Source of the DNA: Ichthyophthirius multifiliis
Lineage: Eukaryota > Ciliophora > Oligohymenophorea > Hymenostomatida
Assembly: GCF_000220395.1 (NCBI RefSeq)
Contig: NW_004086059.1
Span: 143,744 to 207,743 of the forward strand
Direction of reading: 5' to 3'
Length of the DNA: 64,000 bases
Each line of letters opens with the position of its first letter. Position 1 is the stretch's first letter. The notes under the pieces were generated by a model. It saw nothing but the letters and a program-made list of their open reading frames with translations. It was not told the origin of the DNA and ran no database searches. Positions 45,765 to 58,367 of this stretch are shown piece after piece. Position numbers and translations under genes: made by a program.

Positions 45765-46960
45765 TCATTATATATTAATTTTTTCGATTTTTTTTTATGT
45801 ATCTTAATAATCTTTCATAAATTTTTATAATTCTTCATTGCTTTTTTTATTTTTTTCTTCTAGGTTCTTCATTATATCCTTATATTAAACACTATTATTA
45901 TAAAATTAATTTGTAATAGTAAAAAATAAAAATACTTCATAAATTCTTCTTTTGCATATTATATTGCTTCATTTAATTTATCAAATCCTGTTCCTTTTAT
46001 AGAACTAACAGCAACAACCTTAAAATGTATATATATTTTTTTTTTTCAATTAATTTAAAAAAATATAATTGTACCTTTAATTAATTATAAAATTCATCTA
46101 AACTAAGAACCATAGATTTACTTAAAGTAGAAAGATAATTATCATAGTATTAAAATTCATCCTTTTTATTATAAAAAATAAAAATTTAAACTATAAATGT
46201 ATACCATCAATGTTTAATAATCTTAAATCCATTAAAATATTTTATCTTTGTCAGACACATCTTCTTTATTAAGGACTAAAACCATTGGAAGTTTCATTTT
46301 ATAGAAAATACTACAACAAAACATCATATTGCTCATAAAACTATTTGGGTTTTGACATCTTGCTAGATCAATAACATATAATAATACCTTTATTATAATA
46401 TTAATTTATTTTGTTTTAAAAATGCATATAAATTAATTAATACTGTAGGCATAGAGTATTATAAAGCTTAAGTTATTATACTACCTGAAGCGCTCCAGGT
46501 AAAAACTTCTATTTATCCTGGGGTGTCTACAACTACATATTCAGATAAATTTGGTAAATTTTCAATGTTTTAAATTACTTTATCTATTTATGCGCAATAT
46601 AAATTTAAAGCTGTCATAATTGCTCCATTAGGACCTAATTAATGTTCTTTCATTAATTTTTTATAGTCTATTGTTTATCTTATATCATTGTTTGGAGTAT
46701 ATGGTAGAAATTATACTGCTGGATCAAGATTTAATATATATGATGGATCACCTTTTTTGTATAAAAAGTTCTCTACTAATTTCTTTTTGTTTTTTAAAAA
46801 ATTATAATTATTTTATATATTTTACTTAGACAAATGTTGTTTTTCCACTACCAGCCATACCTATTGTTAGTAAACAACATCTTTTTGTATTTATTTATGG
46901 TTATTCAGTATTCGCTTATGGCTATTCAGTATTTGCTTATGGTTATTAAGTATTTTACAT
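45765..46960 (-). CDS. GPN1: GPN1 (XAB1) GPN-loop GTPase
   Basis: ATG 46958-46960, TGA 45765-45767, with introns including 46783-46825 and others near 46388-46443, 46158-46204, 46019-46075 and 45889-45935. It reads CCLLTIGMAGSGKTTFVQ (P-loop), SYILNLDPAVQFLPY, IDYKKLMKEHQLGPNGAIM (the GPN loop), VVVDTPGQIEVFTWSASGS and LVLNKEDVSDKDKIF, then VVAVSSIKGTGFDKL. These match GPN1 closely. GPN1 with GPN3 is needed for assembly and nuclear import of RNA polymerase II. The N-terminus before the P-loop carries about three copies of NT(E/Q)QPQA. The C-terminal tail is a charged helix (EEKNKKSNEELQKFMKD). It converges with the CMTR1-like gene, with only 15 nt, all T, between the stop codons. Confidence 0.95.
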
Positions 46961-48850
46961 TTATTTTATTTTTTAGATTAATATAAATTTATTTTTTATA
47001 TATAATTTTTGTTTTCTAATAAAAATTATTTTTAATTAGATTTCTTAAAAATAAATTAAATATATTTTATGTTGTTTTTAGTTTATTTTTCTTATTTAGT
47101 AAATCAAAATATTTTTAGTAAAAATAATTCATTATTACTTATTAAATATTTTATATTTAAACTATTATTAAATAAGTTTTTATTTTATTATAACTAATTC
47201 TAAATTTATTAGATTATTTTTTATTAAAAAAAAATGTTTAATTGATATTGGTTAATATTCATATTTTTTAATTATTATTACGTTATTTTCTTTTATTGAA
47301 TTTTACTCATAAATCATACATCATTAGTTTATTTATAACTAAAAATAGATTATTTTTTATACATTTTTATATAAAAAAATATATTGACTATATTTTTATA
47401 AAAATACTTATTTTAACTTTTTTTAATATAAAAACAATAATATGGGTTAAAAAAGGAGCTTAAATAAAAATCATATAACTAAAAAAAAAATAGTAATAGA
47501 TTTTAGATGAAAAGTAAAAATGATTAAAATAAGAAATTTAATTTATATTTTATATATTTAAAATCTATAATAAAATAATTTTTTAAAAGTATTAATAAGA
47601 TTATAAAAATATTGCTGCTTTAATGTTTTTATTTTATTTTATTTTTCTTAAAATATAGTTAAATAAAAAAAGGCTGTTATCTGTTTTATTGAACTTATTA
47701 TTTTATTGAGTTTTTAAAAATAATTGCATTAAAAATAAAAAAACTTCAGAATATGTAATTTTTTTGTGTTTATAAAAAAATATTAAAAAATTCAAATAAA
47801 AATTAAATGCAAAATAATAGAAATTTAATGTAAGTTATTTATTAAACAAACTATAAAACAAATCGAAAATCTATCCGAATATACATAAACAAAACAAAAA
47901 TAAATAAATTATATAAACAATAATTAAATTTATCTAAAATAAATTTATAAAAAAAAAAATAATATATATTATATTTACAAATAAGTAAATTTTTTTTATG
48001 ATAAATACATATATATAAAATTAATTTATAATTTTTAATAAATTAAAATAATTTTTATCAATAAATAATTAATTTAACTTTTTCTTTTATTTTTTTATTA
48101 TAAAATACATTCGTATTATGTATCACTTTTTTCAACCTTGTTTCTATGGCGAGTTGATATTTTTAAATGTAAAATATACTTTTCGAAAAATTAATTGACG
48201 ATTTCAATAATAGAAAAACAAACAATCGAATAAAAGGTTTTATATAAATTAAAATTTAAATTTAGAAAGATAAAAGGCCAATTTTTTGAATTAAAAAGTC
48301 TTTATTGGTTTAAATAAAAAAAATATTGAAGCAATAAATATTTAAAAAGAAGAAAAAGTGGATTTAATAAAATGCCATTTGAAAAAACTGGAGATTATAA
48401 ATTAATTTTTTAGTTAAATTTATAAAATTATTTTAATATTTTTTTTTTTAATTTAAACATTACGATTTTTTTTGTTATTAGTTTATAAGATATTTTAGTC
48501 TTTGTTAAACTAAAATCTAATTAAAGAGAATATTGCTTTTGAAATATAATTATTGAAAATACTGTTTTTATTTTTAAACGTTTTTAAAAAAGTTAAGTTT
48601 AATTAAAACATTTATTAATTACATTCAGTTTTAATAACTAAAAATTGAAATTTTAAATTAGTAAAAATAATAAAAAATTTTAAGTGATAAAAAATTAGAT
48701 TAATAATAAAAACTGTATTTAATATTTATTTACAATTCATTATTAAATAATATATATAAATATTATAATTATAAAATATTTAAAGATAATTCTCTTAAAA
48801 AAATAAAATATTATTAAATATTTTTATCTTTTTTTTAAAAAAAAAAAAAT
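46961..48850. other. Intergenic A/T region with a slightly richer island at 48,100-48,420
   Basis: Mostly A/T homopolymer-like sequence. Between 48,100 and 48,420 the base composition is less extreme (for example around 48146-48160), and short frames appear on the plus strand. One is MPFEKTGDYKLIFQ at 48372, ending at a TGA near 48,541. These do not match a family and lack introns that would join them to the MIOS gene. They may be remnants of an upstream exon or gene. Confidence 0.4.
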
Positions 48851-50724
48851 ATGAAAAATAATCAAAACAATTTTTCTTTATATTAAAGAATATATGTAAA
48901 CTCAATATTCGAAAATTTAGATTCAAATAATGAAAAACATTTATAATTAAAAAAAGTTATGAATTAAATAAACGAGAAAGTATATATTGAAGAGCAAAAA
49001 ATTATACAAATATTATAAGAAATAAATAAGAATATTAATTTAGAAAAAATAGTACTTTCAGAGCTTATTTAGTTATACTAAAGATTAAATTTAATTCCCG
49101 AGAATTTCGAGAAAAATTAAAGTGTGATTGCTTTTTTAGATAATTCAACAATATTTTATAATTGCAAGAATCTTTTAAAAGAATTAAAATATGAAGATCC
49201 GAATGAAGAAAGCAATAACATAATTTAACTTTGTAAATTAAAGTATGGGCTTAACTTGGAAATTAATTCAAGAATTTGTATTGATAATTATACTAATATG
49301 TAAAAAAAAGTCCATAGAAATTTATGGCTTTGGGTTTAGGATCAAAAAACTAAATCTAACTAAAAGGGACTTTTGGATATTTTAAATAATGAAAAAATAG
49401 ATTAACTTTTGGAAAAAATTACTTTTAAAAAAAAAGTATTTACTAGTCCCTAAAGAAATAATTGTTTATAAATTTTAAATTTTTTTATTAAAGATAATTA
49501 ATCGTTTCTTGATTATTTAAAATAAACCAACTAATATTTTAGGTAATTTTTAAATTTATTTTAATTTTATTTGATTTTTTTAAAAAAAGAGCTGCTTCTA
49601 TTTGCATTTTTTATTTTGAATTTGAAAAAGCTTTTAATATTTTATAAGAAAGTAAAGAAGAAAACGAAGAATTAACATTTATAAGAAGTATTATCTTTGG
49701 TTTGAAAAAAGTTTAAGAAGAAATAAAGAAAGATGAGAAAATTAGAGTTCTTTTTGAGGAAAAAGAGGCAACTTTTGATGATCTTTAAGCTGAAGAGAAA
49801 ATCACATATAAATAATTTTGGTTTTAGATTGGCTTTTTAGCGGAGTTTTTGGATAGTTTTTAATTTACTAATCCTTATTTTAAGGCTATCTAAGTTTTTT
49901 TATCTTTTAAAGAGAATGAAAATAAAATTCAAGAAATTTTAAATATTGAGGATTTAGAATATTTTGATAAATTAGGAATTGCAATAAGATTTTTGAATTA
50001 GAAAAATCTGAAGTAATATTTAAACGATATTATGGAAAAAAATGAAGGAATATTAGATTTTCTTGTACTTTTAGGAAAAAGCGATGAATAAGTTATAAAT
50101 ATAATGCAAAAATACGTAGATATAACTAGAGATATATAAACTGTAGGCCTTCTTTCTGCAATATTTATATTTCTAGGCTACGAAAATAAAGCTTAATTAG
50201 AATAATGGTATAGTAATTACAAAGGATTAATGGGAAGAATGTGTTTATTTGAAGAACGAAATGAACTGGATAAACAATATAGAGATTTATTAGAAAACTA
50301 ACCTATATAAGAAAAATAATAAATTGATGAGTGTAAAATTTCTATAGCTTGTTCTTTTTGTAATGCATCGTTAGATTATTAAAAACAACTTAATAATATA
50401 GTTCAAAAACGTAATAGAAATTATGCAAAACTTTCCTAAGCTAAAAAACCGACTATTGATGTTTGTCCTTCTTGTTCAACTTTATTAACTGTTTGTAGTG
50501 TTTGTTTGCTAGGATGTGATGTTATTAATCCATATAATTAATTAGGAAATAATAAAAGGTAAATTAGTAATTAATGTTAAGTTGAATTACTTAAGATTGA
50601 TGATGGAATTGTTTGGTGTTAATAATGTAACCATGGAGGACATTTTAAACATATTATTGAGTGGTTCTAAGATTATGATAAGTGTCCAGTTAGTAATTGC
50701 TTATGTAATTGCAATGAAATTTGA
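48851..50724 (+). CDS. MIOS: MIOS/SEA4-like GATOR2 subunit lacking the WD40 propeller
   Basis: ATG 48851, TGA 50722-50724, intron 49543-49589 (47 nt, phase 2); 608 residues. The middle is alpha-solenoid with RNLWLWVQDQ and, after the intron, RAASICIFYFEFEKAFNIL, both typical of Mios after its propeller. The C-terminus is the Mios zinc ribbon/RING: CSFCNASL, DVCPSCSTLLTVCSVCLLG, WCQQCNHGGHFKHIIEWFQD and CPVSNCLCNCNE. The WCxxCxHGGHxxHxxxWF..CPVxxCxCxC pattern is diagnostic of Mios/WDR24/WDR59, with Mios the best fit. GATOR2 relays amino-acid status to TORC1 at the lysosome. The roughly 350-residue N-terminal WD40 propeller of the family is missing: the ATG lies at the solenoid start and the DNA upstream is A/T-only. 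Confidence 0.85.
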
Positions 50725-51107
50725 TTTTTTAAAAATATATATTTATTATATGTACATTTTCTTCATTAAATAAAAATGGTATAATCAATTTTATTTTATT
50801 TAAATTCCTTTATTAATTTTAGTATGTCACGATTATTTAATTTTTTAGAATTACTATATTCTATTTATATACTTAATATAATTTTAAACATTAATTCACT
50901 ATTTGTTGATTTTTATATATAAAGAAAGTTTTTTAAAAAAGCATATTTAATTGATAATTACTTTGTTTGAAGAAATAAATAGAGAGATGTTAATAATTTT
51001 TGTTTTGTTTTTAGATATATATTATTATTATTGTATTTATTTTAATATAATTATAAATATATATATAATTATTATTATAATTATTGATTTATTTGTTTTT
51101 TATTTTT
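50725..51107. other. Intergenic between convergent genes, no gene seen
   Basis: A/T sequence between the MIOS stop and the inferred dynamin stop. The exact dynamin end is uncertain, so this boundary may move by up to about 100 nt. Confidence 0.5.
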
Positions 51108-53377
51108 TCACAATCTTAATTGTTAATTAAACCTTTTTTTATAAAAAAATTGTTAAAAATTAACTTTTATATGTTTTTATTTTACTCTGGATCTCTTTTT
51201 AATACTCTCTACGCTTTTTATAATACTTCCATAGTTTATCTTATATTTTCTCTCTCTTCAGCAATATTAGAAGGCTTAAATTTAAATTTAAAAAAAAATT
51301 AAAAATTATATATAAATTACTTCCTATATTGAACTTAAAGAACTTTCATTTCTCATAATTTCATTATATATTTAGAATTATAATTATTCTTGAGCAGCTT
51401 TAACTAAGAAAAATCCAATTGCTTTAGGAATAGAATCTCTAACATTTCTAATTATAATATTATAATAAACATCAATTCTTGATCTTAATTCGTTAATAAA
51501 TGTTTTTTCTGAATCAATTTAAGTCTATATTTCTCTATTTTATTATTAATTAGGGTTATTATTATTAACTTATGTCTATTTATTTGATTATATAAAGTCA
51601 AAAAAAGAGAATTTTATACCTATACTAATTTGGTTTTATGTCCTAAATAACCCATATCACTTGTGAATAAATAACCTTGTTCAGATTCTATAATAGAAAT
51701 TACAACTTCCCTTGATTTATCCCTTTACTGAAAAATAAATAAATTAATAAATTATTATATAAAAATTAAAGAAAATTTACCTGTTGTAAAACTTTGCTTG
51801 TAATTTCAGAAATTTCATCCATGACTGCAGGAAAACGAGAAAATATTTTTCTCAAAAGCTTTCCAGCTAATCCTTCTAAATAATTATAACATTAAGTTAC
51901 ACATTCTAATGCAGGATCTTTAAGTCTTTCTAATTAAGGATTAATTAAATACAAGAAAGCATCAATAGAAGGAAAACCGGGAATAGAATCACCTTAATGC
52001 AACTAAATAGCAATTTAAATATCTCTGTCAGTATAATTTTTAGTTGCTTAATAACCTTTTTAAATTTAATCTTCATATAATTCATTAAACTAAAAAATAA
52101 ATAAAATAAAAGATAAGATAAGAAATAAATACCATCATCTTAATAACCGCTCCTGCAGATAATTCTTATTGAATATCAGTTCTTCTTTGATCATATTTTC
52201 CTTTAATTGAGTTTTTGAAATTTTCAGTAAAATCAGTGATCATGGTCCATATAAGTTACATTTTATCCTTTTATTCTACTGGTAAAGAAGGTCCCAAATC
52301 TCTTAATCTATCTTCACATTCCTTCAATTTATCTTTAATTTCATTTATTATTGTTGGCAAAAATCTTCTTATATGAATAAAGAGAACATTAGAAAGTTTT
52401 TAAGTCAAAGCCTTTGTTCCAAGATGTTTAGGATCCATTTTTTAATACACAGGATGTTCTTTGAAAAATTTATCTTCCTCTTCAATTGCTTTTTTGACTC
52501 TTTTTTTCTATTCAATATCTTATTAACTTCTATTTACGACTCCTACAAAACCTAATTTTAAAGGAATATCGATACCCAAAATCATTCTTTCGGCATTTGT
52601 TCCTTTATCCATTATATCTAACTTTGTTATTACACCAATTGTTCTGTTTCCGTCTGGATCTACTTATCTAGCTAATTAAAGACCATCTGAATTTGAAATA
52701 TCTTAATTTCCTGGAATAACACATAGAATTATTGTACGCTCATCTTTTATATATGTCATAGCCATGTCTTTTGTTATTTATTCGATATTTTAGGGATGAT
52801 CTGAATCTTTCAATGGAATTCTCGTTATTCCTGGTAAATCTATAATTGTTAAATCTAGTACATCGTTCGAATATACAGTCATAATAATTGGAATATTCAC
52901 TATTCCTTTTTTCTTTCCAGCTACTTAGTCTGTATAAAGATCAATTTATTCTCGAACTTTATCAAAGTCATCAAATTTTTTGGTTTTGTCATTATCAAAA
53001 ACGGCATAAGGTTTTATTTATCTCTCATCTTTTTAATATTTTTTTAATGATAAATATTTTTATATTATATTTTACTCTCTGGAACATGTACTAATCTTAA
53101 TTCTAAAGGTCTTCTTGTTACAACACCCTTTTTTTGTTTAATTTATTTTGCTTATTTTATTTTATTATTTTTTTACAGATCCTCTAGGCAAAAAATCTAG
53201 TCCAACTACATTTTCTAACAATGATGATTTTCCGGATGATTACGATCCTACAACTGCTATTCTAGGAAGCTATATATATTACTAAAGACCACAATCTCTT
53301 AATTCATCGACAATATTAATTAATTTTCGCAAATTATCAAATAAAGAATCAGTTTTTAATTCTTTTTAATCAGCCAT
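51108..53377 (-). CDS. Dynamin-related GTPase
   Basis: The ATG is at 53375-53377 ([19 protein letters not shown]). The GTPase domain shows [17 protein letters not shown] (P-loop, residues 41-57), [15 protein letters not shown] (switch I, split by intron 53128-53176), [14 protein letters not shown] and [14 protein letters not shown]. Stalk/middle and GED regions follow: [21 protein letters not shown] and EERENIRQTMEVLQKAQRVL. Other introns lie near 53030-53075, 52090-52132, 51730-51780 and 51296-51344. There is no PH domain and no Pro-rich tail, as in Vps1/DRP1-type dynamins. Such proteins pinch membranes in endocytosis, mitochondrial or peroxisomal fission; ciliates have expanded the family, so the exact role cannot be read. 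The last exon end is uncertain; TGA 51108-51110 is the best candidate. Confidence 0.93.
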
Positions 53378-53698
53378 TAAATATTCTTAAATATTTTATT
53401 TTTATTTTGGATAGGGTTGTTTTTTTGAAAAATTATATATATTTATTTATATACTAATTTGTTTTATATTAAATTTTTTCCTATTGTATAATTTTTATTT
53501 TCTAAAATTTATTTAAATAAAATAATAAATAGAATTTTTTAATTATTAATAAAATTATATATTAAAAAAAAAAAAATTAATATATATTAACTTATATTTA
53601 TAAAATAAAAATTTAAATAGATTGAATATAAAATTTATAAAAAAATATATATTGATATATATTCTAATATAATATTGATAATAATATTTAATAAATAA

Positions 53699-53751
<53 letters not shown>

Positions 53752-54816
53752 TAATAATAATAATTATATATTATATAAAAATTAAAAATATTTTTTCAAA
53801 ATATTTATATTAATAATATCAATAATAATTTTTTTATCAATTAAAATTAATAAAAATATATTTGTAATTTATATTTTAATATTTTAATTCTAAGATTACT
53901 TATATTACTTTTTTTTATTCTTTTAATTTTTTATTTATCTTGATTTATTATCTATAATTTATTATCTTTATTTTCATTTTTTAATTTTTTTTTTTATTTT
54001 ATTCTTTAATATATATAATTTTTAATTTAAATGTATATTTTATTTAATATTAATAATTTTTATTATTTTATCTTTTAAATATTTTTTTATATTTTTATAT
54101 TAAAAATTTATTATTAATTTAATTTTTTAATTTTTTTCTTAATTATTTTAATATTAATTTATTTAAATTTCGAATGATTTACTTTTAATTTTTTTTTTTT
54201 ATATTCATCTTAATTTTTTATTTTATTTTTTCATAGTTTTATTAATTAAATGCATTTTATATTTTTTAAATTTGAGCTAAATATTAAATTATTTACATAA
54301 TAATTTTAATTTAATAATTTTTATATATTAGAATAGTTTTTTCATTAATATAATAAATAAAGTTTATTTATTAGCTAGATAAACTATGCTTTTTACTTTT
54401 TTTAAATGATTAAAATAATTTATATTAATAATATGTATTTTATTATTATGTAAATAATATTTTATTGATTTACATATTATTGTATATATGTATTTATATA
54501 AACTATTATATTTTTTAATTTCATAAGTTTTTCTAAATTTAAATAAATTAATTATTTTTATTTTAAAAATAAATCTTATAAAATTTATAATAAATTCATT
54601 ATTATAAATTTTGAAAGATATAATAAGTTTCTTAATAAATTAAATTTTTAATACGAATAATTATAAACGCATAAAATATTAGTATTTATTAATAGGTTCT
54701 ATTTAAATAAAATTATTAATTTTAGATTATATCGCATACCATAATTTAAAAAACTATACATTTTTACAGATAAGTATTTTGTTTTTATATAGAAAAATAC
54801 ATATTCAATACATATT
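53378..54816. repeat. Intergenic with (TAA)n microsatellite
   Basis: 1.4 kb A/T region. A TAA trinucleotide repeat occupies 53701-53742. The rest is T- and A-rich with no frame of protein-like composition. Confidence 0.65.
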
Positions 54817-55164
54817 TCATAATTTATATTAATTTGTATTTAATGAAACTTCGTCATCCATTTCGTTTAAAAATTCAAATTTACCAAATTATTCCTATTC
54901 CTTAATAAGGTTAAGTTCCTCATCATTAATTTCTACACTTAAATCATCTATCTTTTCTTCATCTTTTTTTGAATTAATGTGCTTTTTATATGCATTCCAT
55001 AATTCGAAAATCTTTGCATTATTTTATTGGTCTTTAAGATTTTTTTCTTTATCAACATAAATATCAGTAACTTCAGAAAATTAATTTTATGTCAATTATT
55101 TTAAACTACCATAACAATGATTACACTAAATTTTATGATTCTAAAATTGGAAAATAAATAAATA

Positions 55165-55243
<79 letters not shown>

Positions 55244-57206
55244 ATACATTTATAAAAAATTCTCCTTTTCCAACAATTTCAACTAATTCCATACTTTCTT
55301 ACAAAGAATTTAGCTTGATAATAAGGAAATATTTAGTAATAACATCATCTTAAATACTTTCATCTTATAAAATTTTGATATTTTTTTTTCCTTTTTATTT
55401 TAAAAAAACATTTATTTTATTGACAAAGTTTTCAACACTAGTTCCCCAAGGAATATTATTTATTAAAACCGAATGTTTATAATCTGCATCATCAAAATAC
55501 ATAGTTTCCATCATATTATAAACCCCAAAAACTCTTACATCAGGTAATAAACATTTATTTTTATCCTCGTTTTTTTTAAACTTTATCATTGCGTATGATC
55601 TGTTTAATTTTTTATTGTTCACTACTTCAATATTTTTTAGTATTTTTTATGTTTTAAGTAGCATTTTATTTAGTTTATCTTCATTTATTTCATTACTATT
55701 TTCAATTTTTTCTTCTTCTTTTTTAATTTTTTTTCCTTTTAAATTTTTCATATACTCTTCTACTTCTTCGAAAAGTTAATTGGGATCTTTTTCTTCTTGT
55801 TACTTTAACTCGAAGAAGTCGCTATAATTATAAAACTTTATTTCTTCGATTTCTCCGAATGTTTTTTTTATAAATTCTAAAATAGATTGAGTGTATAAAG
55901 GCGTTTCGTAAATGTTATATCTGAGATTATATACATAAACCCAATTTGATTTCTAAGAAAAATCATTTTTTTCAGATTATTCTTATTAAAGTTTGACTAT
56001 CTCTTAACTAATTTTTTAGTTTCGGTTGTTTCTACCATATTTATTTATTTATTGAGTTTTTTCTTCATTTAATTTTTACATTTTGAGGTTTTCTAAAAAG
56101 TTTTTTTCCTCTTCAAGATTTAAAAAAAAATCTAATTCATGATTTTTCTACACAATAACATCTTATTATGTATCATCTATCAAGTTATGCTCTTATGATT
56201 CCAAAAATTTGAGGTCTTTTTAATAAATTTTTTATTAAAAAGTTTTTGAAGGATCCAAAACAAAATTTTCTTAAGGAAAATCATCGTCTTATAAAAATTT
56301 ATCTTCTTGGAAAAGAAAAGAATGTAAGGAAAGATCAAATTAATCATTTTTTTAAATCAATTAATTTTTATGATGAAACAAAATATTTTTTTTATTAAAT
56401 TCAAATTACGTTATTTTCTCAAATTATAGTTAAATTTGGGAATCTTATTAAGTTTTTTAATACTTTTCTTCAAGTTCATTTAATAAAAAAGTTGTTTTAG
56501 GCAGATTAGATTCTTTGAAAACATCAAATTAAGCTATTTTATTTTTAACTTCTTAGTTTTGTTCATAGTCTTTAACAGAATTAGTAAAAAGATTTATATT
56601 CAAATCTGTAATATCTATTTTTATAAATTACTCGAGTATTTTAGAATGTTCTTCTTTCAGAATTTTCTATATTTATCTTAGTAAATATTCCTCGTGATGT
56701 TTTTTTAATTAAGGTGTTTTTGATGATAGCATTTTCTGTTTAAAATAATCTACTATAAACATTAATTTTTATATATTATCGAATGGTAATGTTTGGATGC
56801 AACTTAATACAAATTTTTATAAGTCTTATTATCTTTAAATTAAATTTTCTGATAAATTAAATTAAGTGTATTTTGTCAATTGTTTTTATACTTGAATGCT
56901 TTTTTCTTCTTTTTTCGGTTTTTTTTATTCGGATTTCTCTAATATTTTCTCAAACTCTTCTGAAAAATCGCTTAATTCATCTTCGTTTTCTAGTTCTACC
57001 TATTATATTGTGCCTTCATAGGGAAATTCGAAATCTTCTTCCCATTCTTCATCTTCTTAATCAAGATTTATTTTATCTACTTGGATATTTAGATTTGATT
57101 TTTTGTTTTAGTTTGAAAAATATTAGTAAGGAATATATCTTTGTTAGAATTTTTAAAATAAAAATTAATTTTTGTAAGATATTTGTTTTAATATATATTT
57201 GAACAT
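54817..57206 (-). CDS. Probable mitochondrial protein with RRM-like segments
   Basis: ATG 57204-57206, TGA 54817-54819, about 760 residues with one intron at 55141-55247. The first 40 residues (MFKYILKQISYKNQFLFQKF, then QQRYIPYQYFSNQNKKS) are basic, aromatic and free of acidic residues, as in mitochondrial presequences. An acidic segment (EDEEWEEDFEF) and a long helical part follow. Around 480-640, SNWVYVYNLRYNIYETPL, FIKKTFGEIEEIKFYN and LNRSYAMIKFKKNED form one RRM-like unit (RNP2, then loop, then RNP1). HSVLINNIPWGTSVENFVNK starts a second. The last exon has a CNHCYG pair and an acidic tail. A role in mitochondrial RNA or ribosome biology is inference. The start is 150 nt from the divergent RPN11 start. 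Confidence 0.6.
55141..55247 (-). repeat. (AAAT)n microsatellite filling an intron
   Basis: On the plus strand about 20 tandem AAAT units occupy 55165-55245. Read on the minus strand the tract begins GTATTT and ends CCAATTTTAG, so it forms most of a 107 nt phase-0 intron between FFIN and NHKIQCNHC of the mitochondrial-type gene. This is twice the usual intron length here. Confidence 0.75.
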
Positions 57207-57356
57207 TTTTTATTAATTTTCTTTTTTTATTATTTGATATTTTTTTTTTTATTTTTATTCTTTTTTTATTTTTTTTAAGTTTTATATATTTTTTTAACAA
57301 AGAAAAAATATATTTTATTATTAAAAAATAATTATTAAGATTTGTATTAAAAAAAA

Positions 57357-58367
57357 ATGTTTTCCTTCTAAAATATGTTTATGCAACAAAACCCAAATAA
57401 ACCACTGCCTGATACATAAGAAAAGTTATATATATCCGCATTAGCATTAATAAAGATGTTAAAAGTAAAAAAAGAAAAAAAAAAAAATTAAAAAAAATCA
57501 AAAAAAGCATTGTCGTGCTGGTGTTCCACTAGAAGTAATGGGACTAATGTTAGGATAAATAGTAGATGATTATAAAATTAATGTAGTAGATGTATTTGCA
57601 ATGCCCTAAAGTGGTACAAGTGTTAGTGTAGAATCAGTAGATCCAATATTTTAATAATAAATGTTAGAATTATTACAATAAACCGAAAGAACGGAAATGG
57701 TAGTTGGATGGTACCATTCTCATCCTGGCTTTGGTTGTTGGTTATCGAATGTAGATTAGAATACGTAGCATAGGTAATTATTTGCAGATCCGGATATATT
57801 TTTATTTATTTTATTTATTTAAAAATTAGTTTTGAGCAACTTAATCCTAAAGCAGTTGCTTTGGTTATTGATCCTATTTAAAGTGTTCGTGGAAAAGTAG
57901 TTATTGATGCTTTTAGGTTATGTAATCCTTTAGATGTATCAGTAGGTTAAGAATATAGATAAACTACAGGAAATGAAGGGCATTTAAATAAACCAGGGTT
58001 AGAAGCAACTTTAAGAGGTTTAGGTTTATAATATTATTCGATTAACATTTGCTTTAAAACTAATGATTTGGAAAATAAAATGCTAAACGATTTATATAAA
58101 AAAAAATGGGTTCATTGTCTTGAAAATTAATAAATATGTAAATGTAGTGAAAAAAATGTTATCGATATGTAAAACATGGCTAATTTTGCGAAAATGTATC
58201 ACAAAAGAATTTCCGAAGAAATTAATTGTAATAATAAGAAATAACTATCGATTAAAAATACTGGAAAAATTGATCCAAAAAAACATTTGATAGATCTTTC
58301 AGATGAAATGTCAGAAAATAATTGCTATTAGATTCTTACTAATATGGCTAATATATAATCATTTTGA
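57357..58367 (+). CDS. RPN11: RPN11/PSMD14, proteasome lid deubiquitinase
   Basis: ATG 57357, TGA 58365-58367, introns 57465-57507 (43 nt) and 57774-57829 (56 nt); 303 residues. It reads ISALALIKMLK, then HCRAGVPLEVMGLMLGQIVD, VVDVFAMPQSGTSVSVE and [20 protein letters not shown]. Next are SFEQLNPKAVALVIDPIQSV and RGKVVIDAFRL. The JAMM metal motif HxHPx7-SxxD and the catalytic Glu (EVMGLMLG) are all present, so the zinc deubiquitinase should be active. It removes ubiquitin chains from substrates as they enter the 26S proteasome. Length agrees with the family (about 310). GxARxGVPxEVMGL is well preserved except that the usual Gly-His start of that loop is split by the first intron. Confidence 0.97.

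Noticed and set aside
51120-51302. Plus-strand 60-codon frame
   Set aside because: It is opposite the last dynamin exon and intron.
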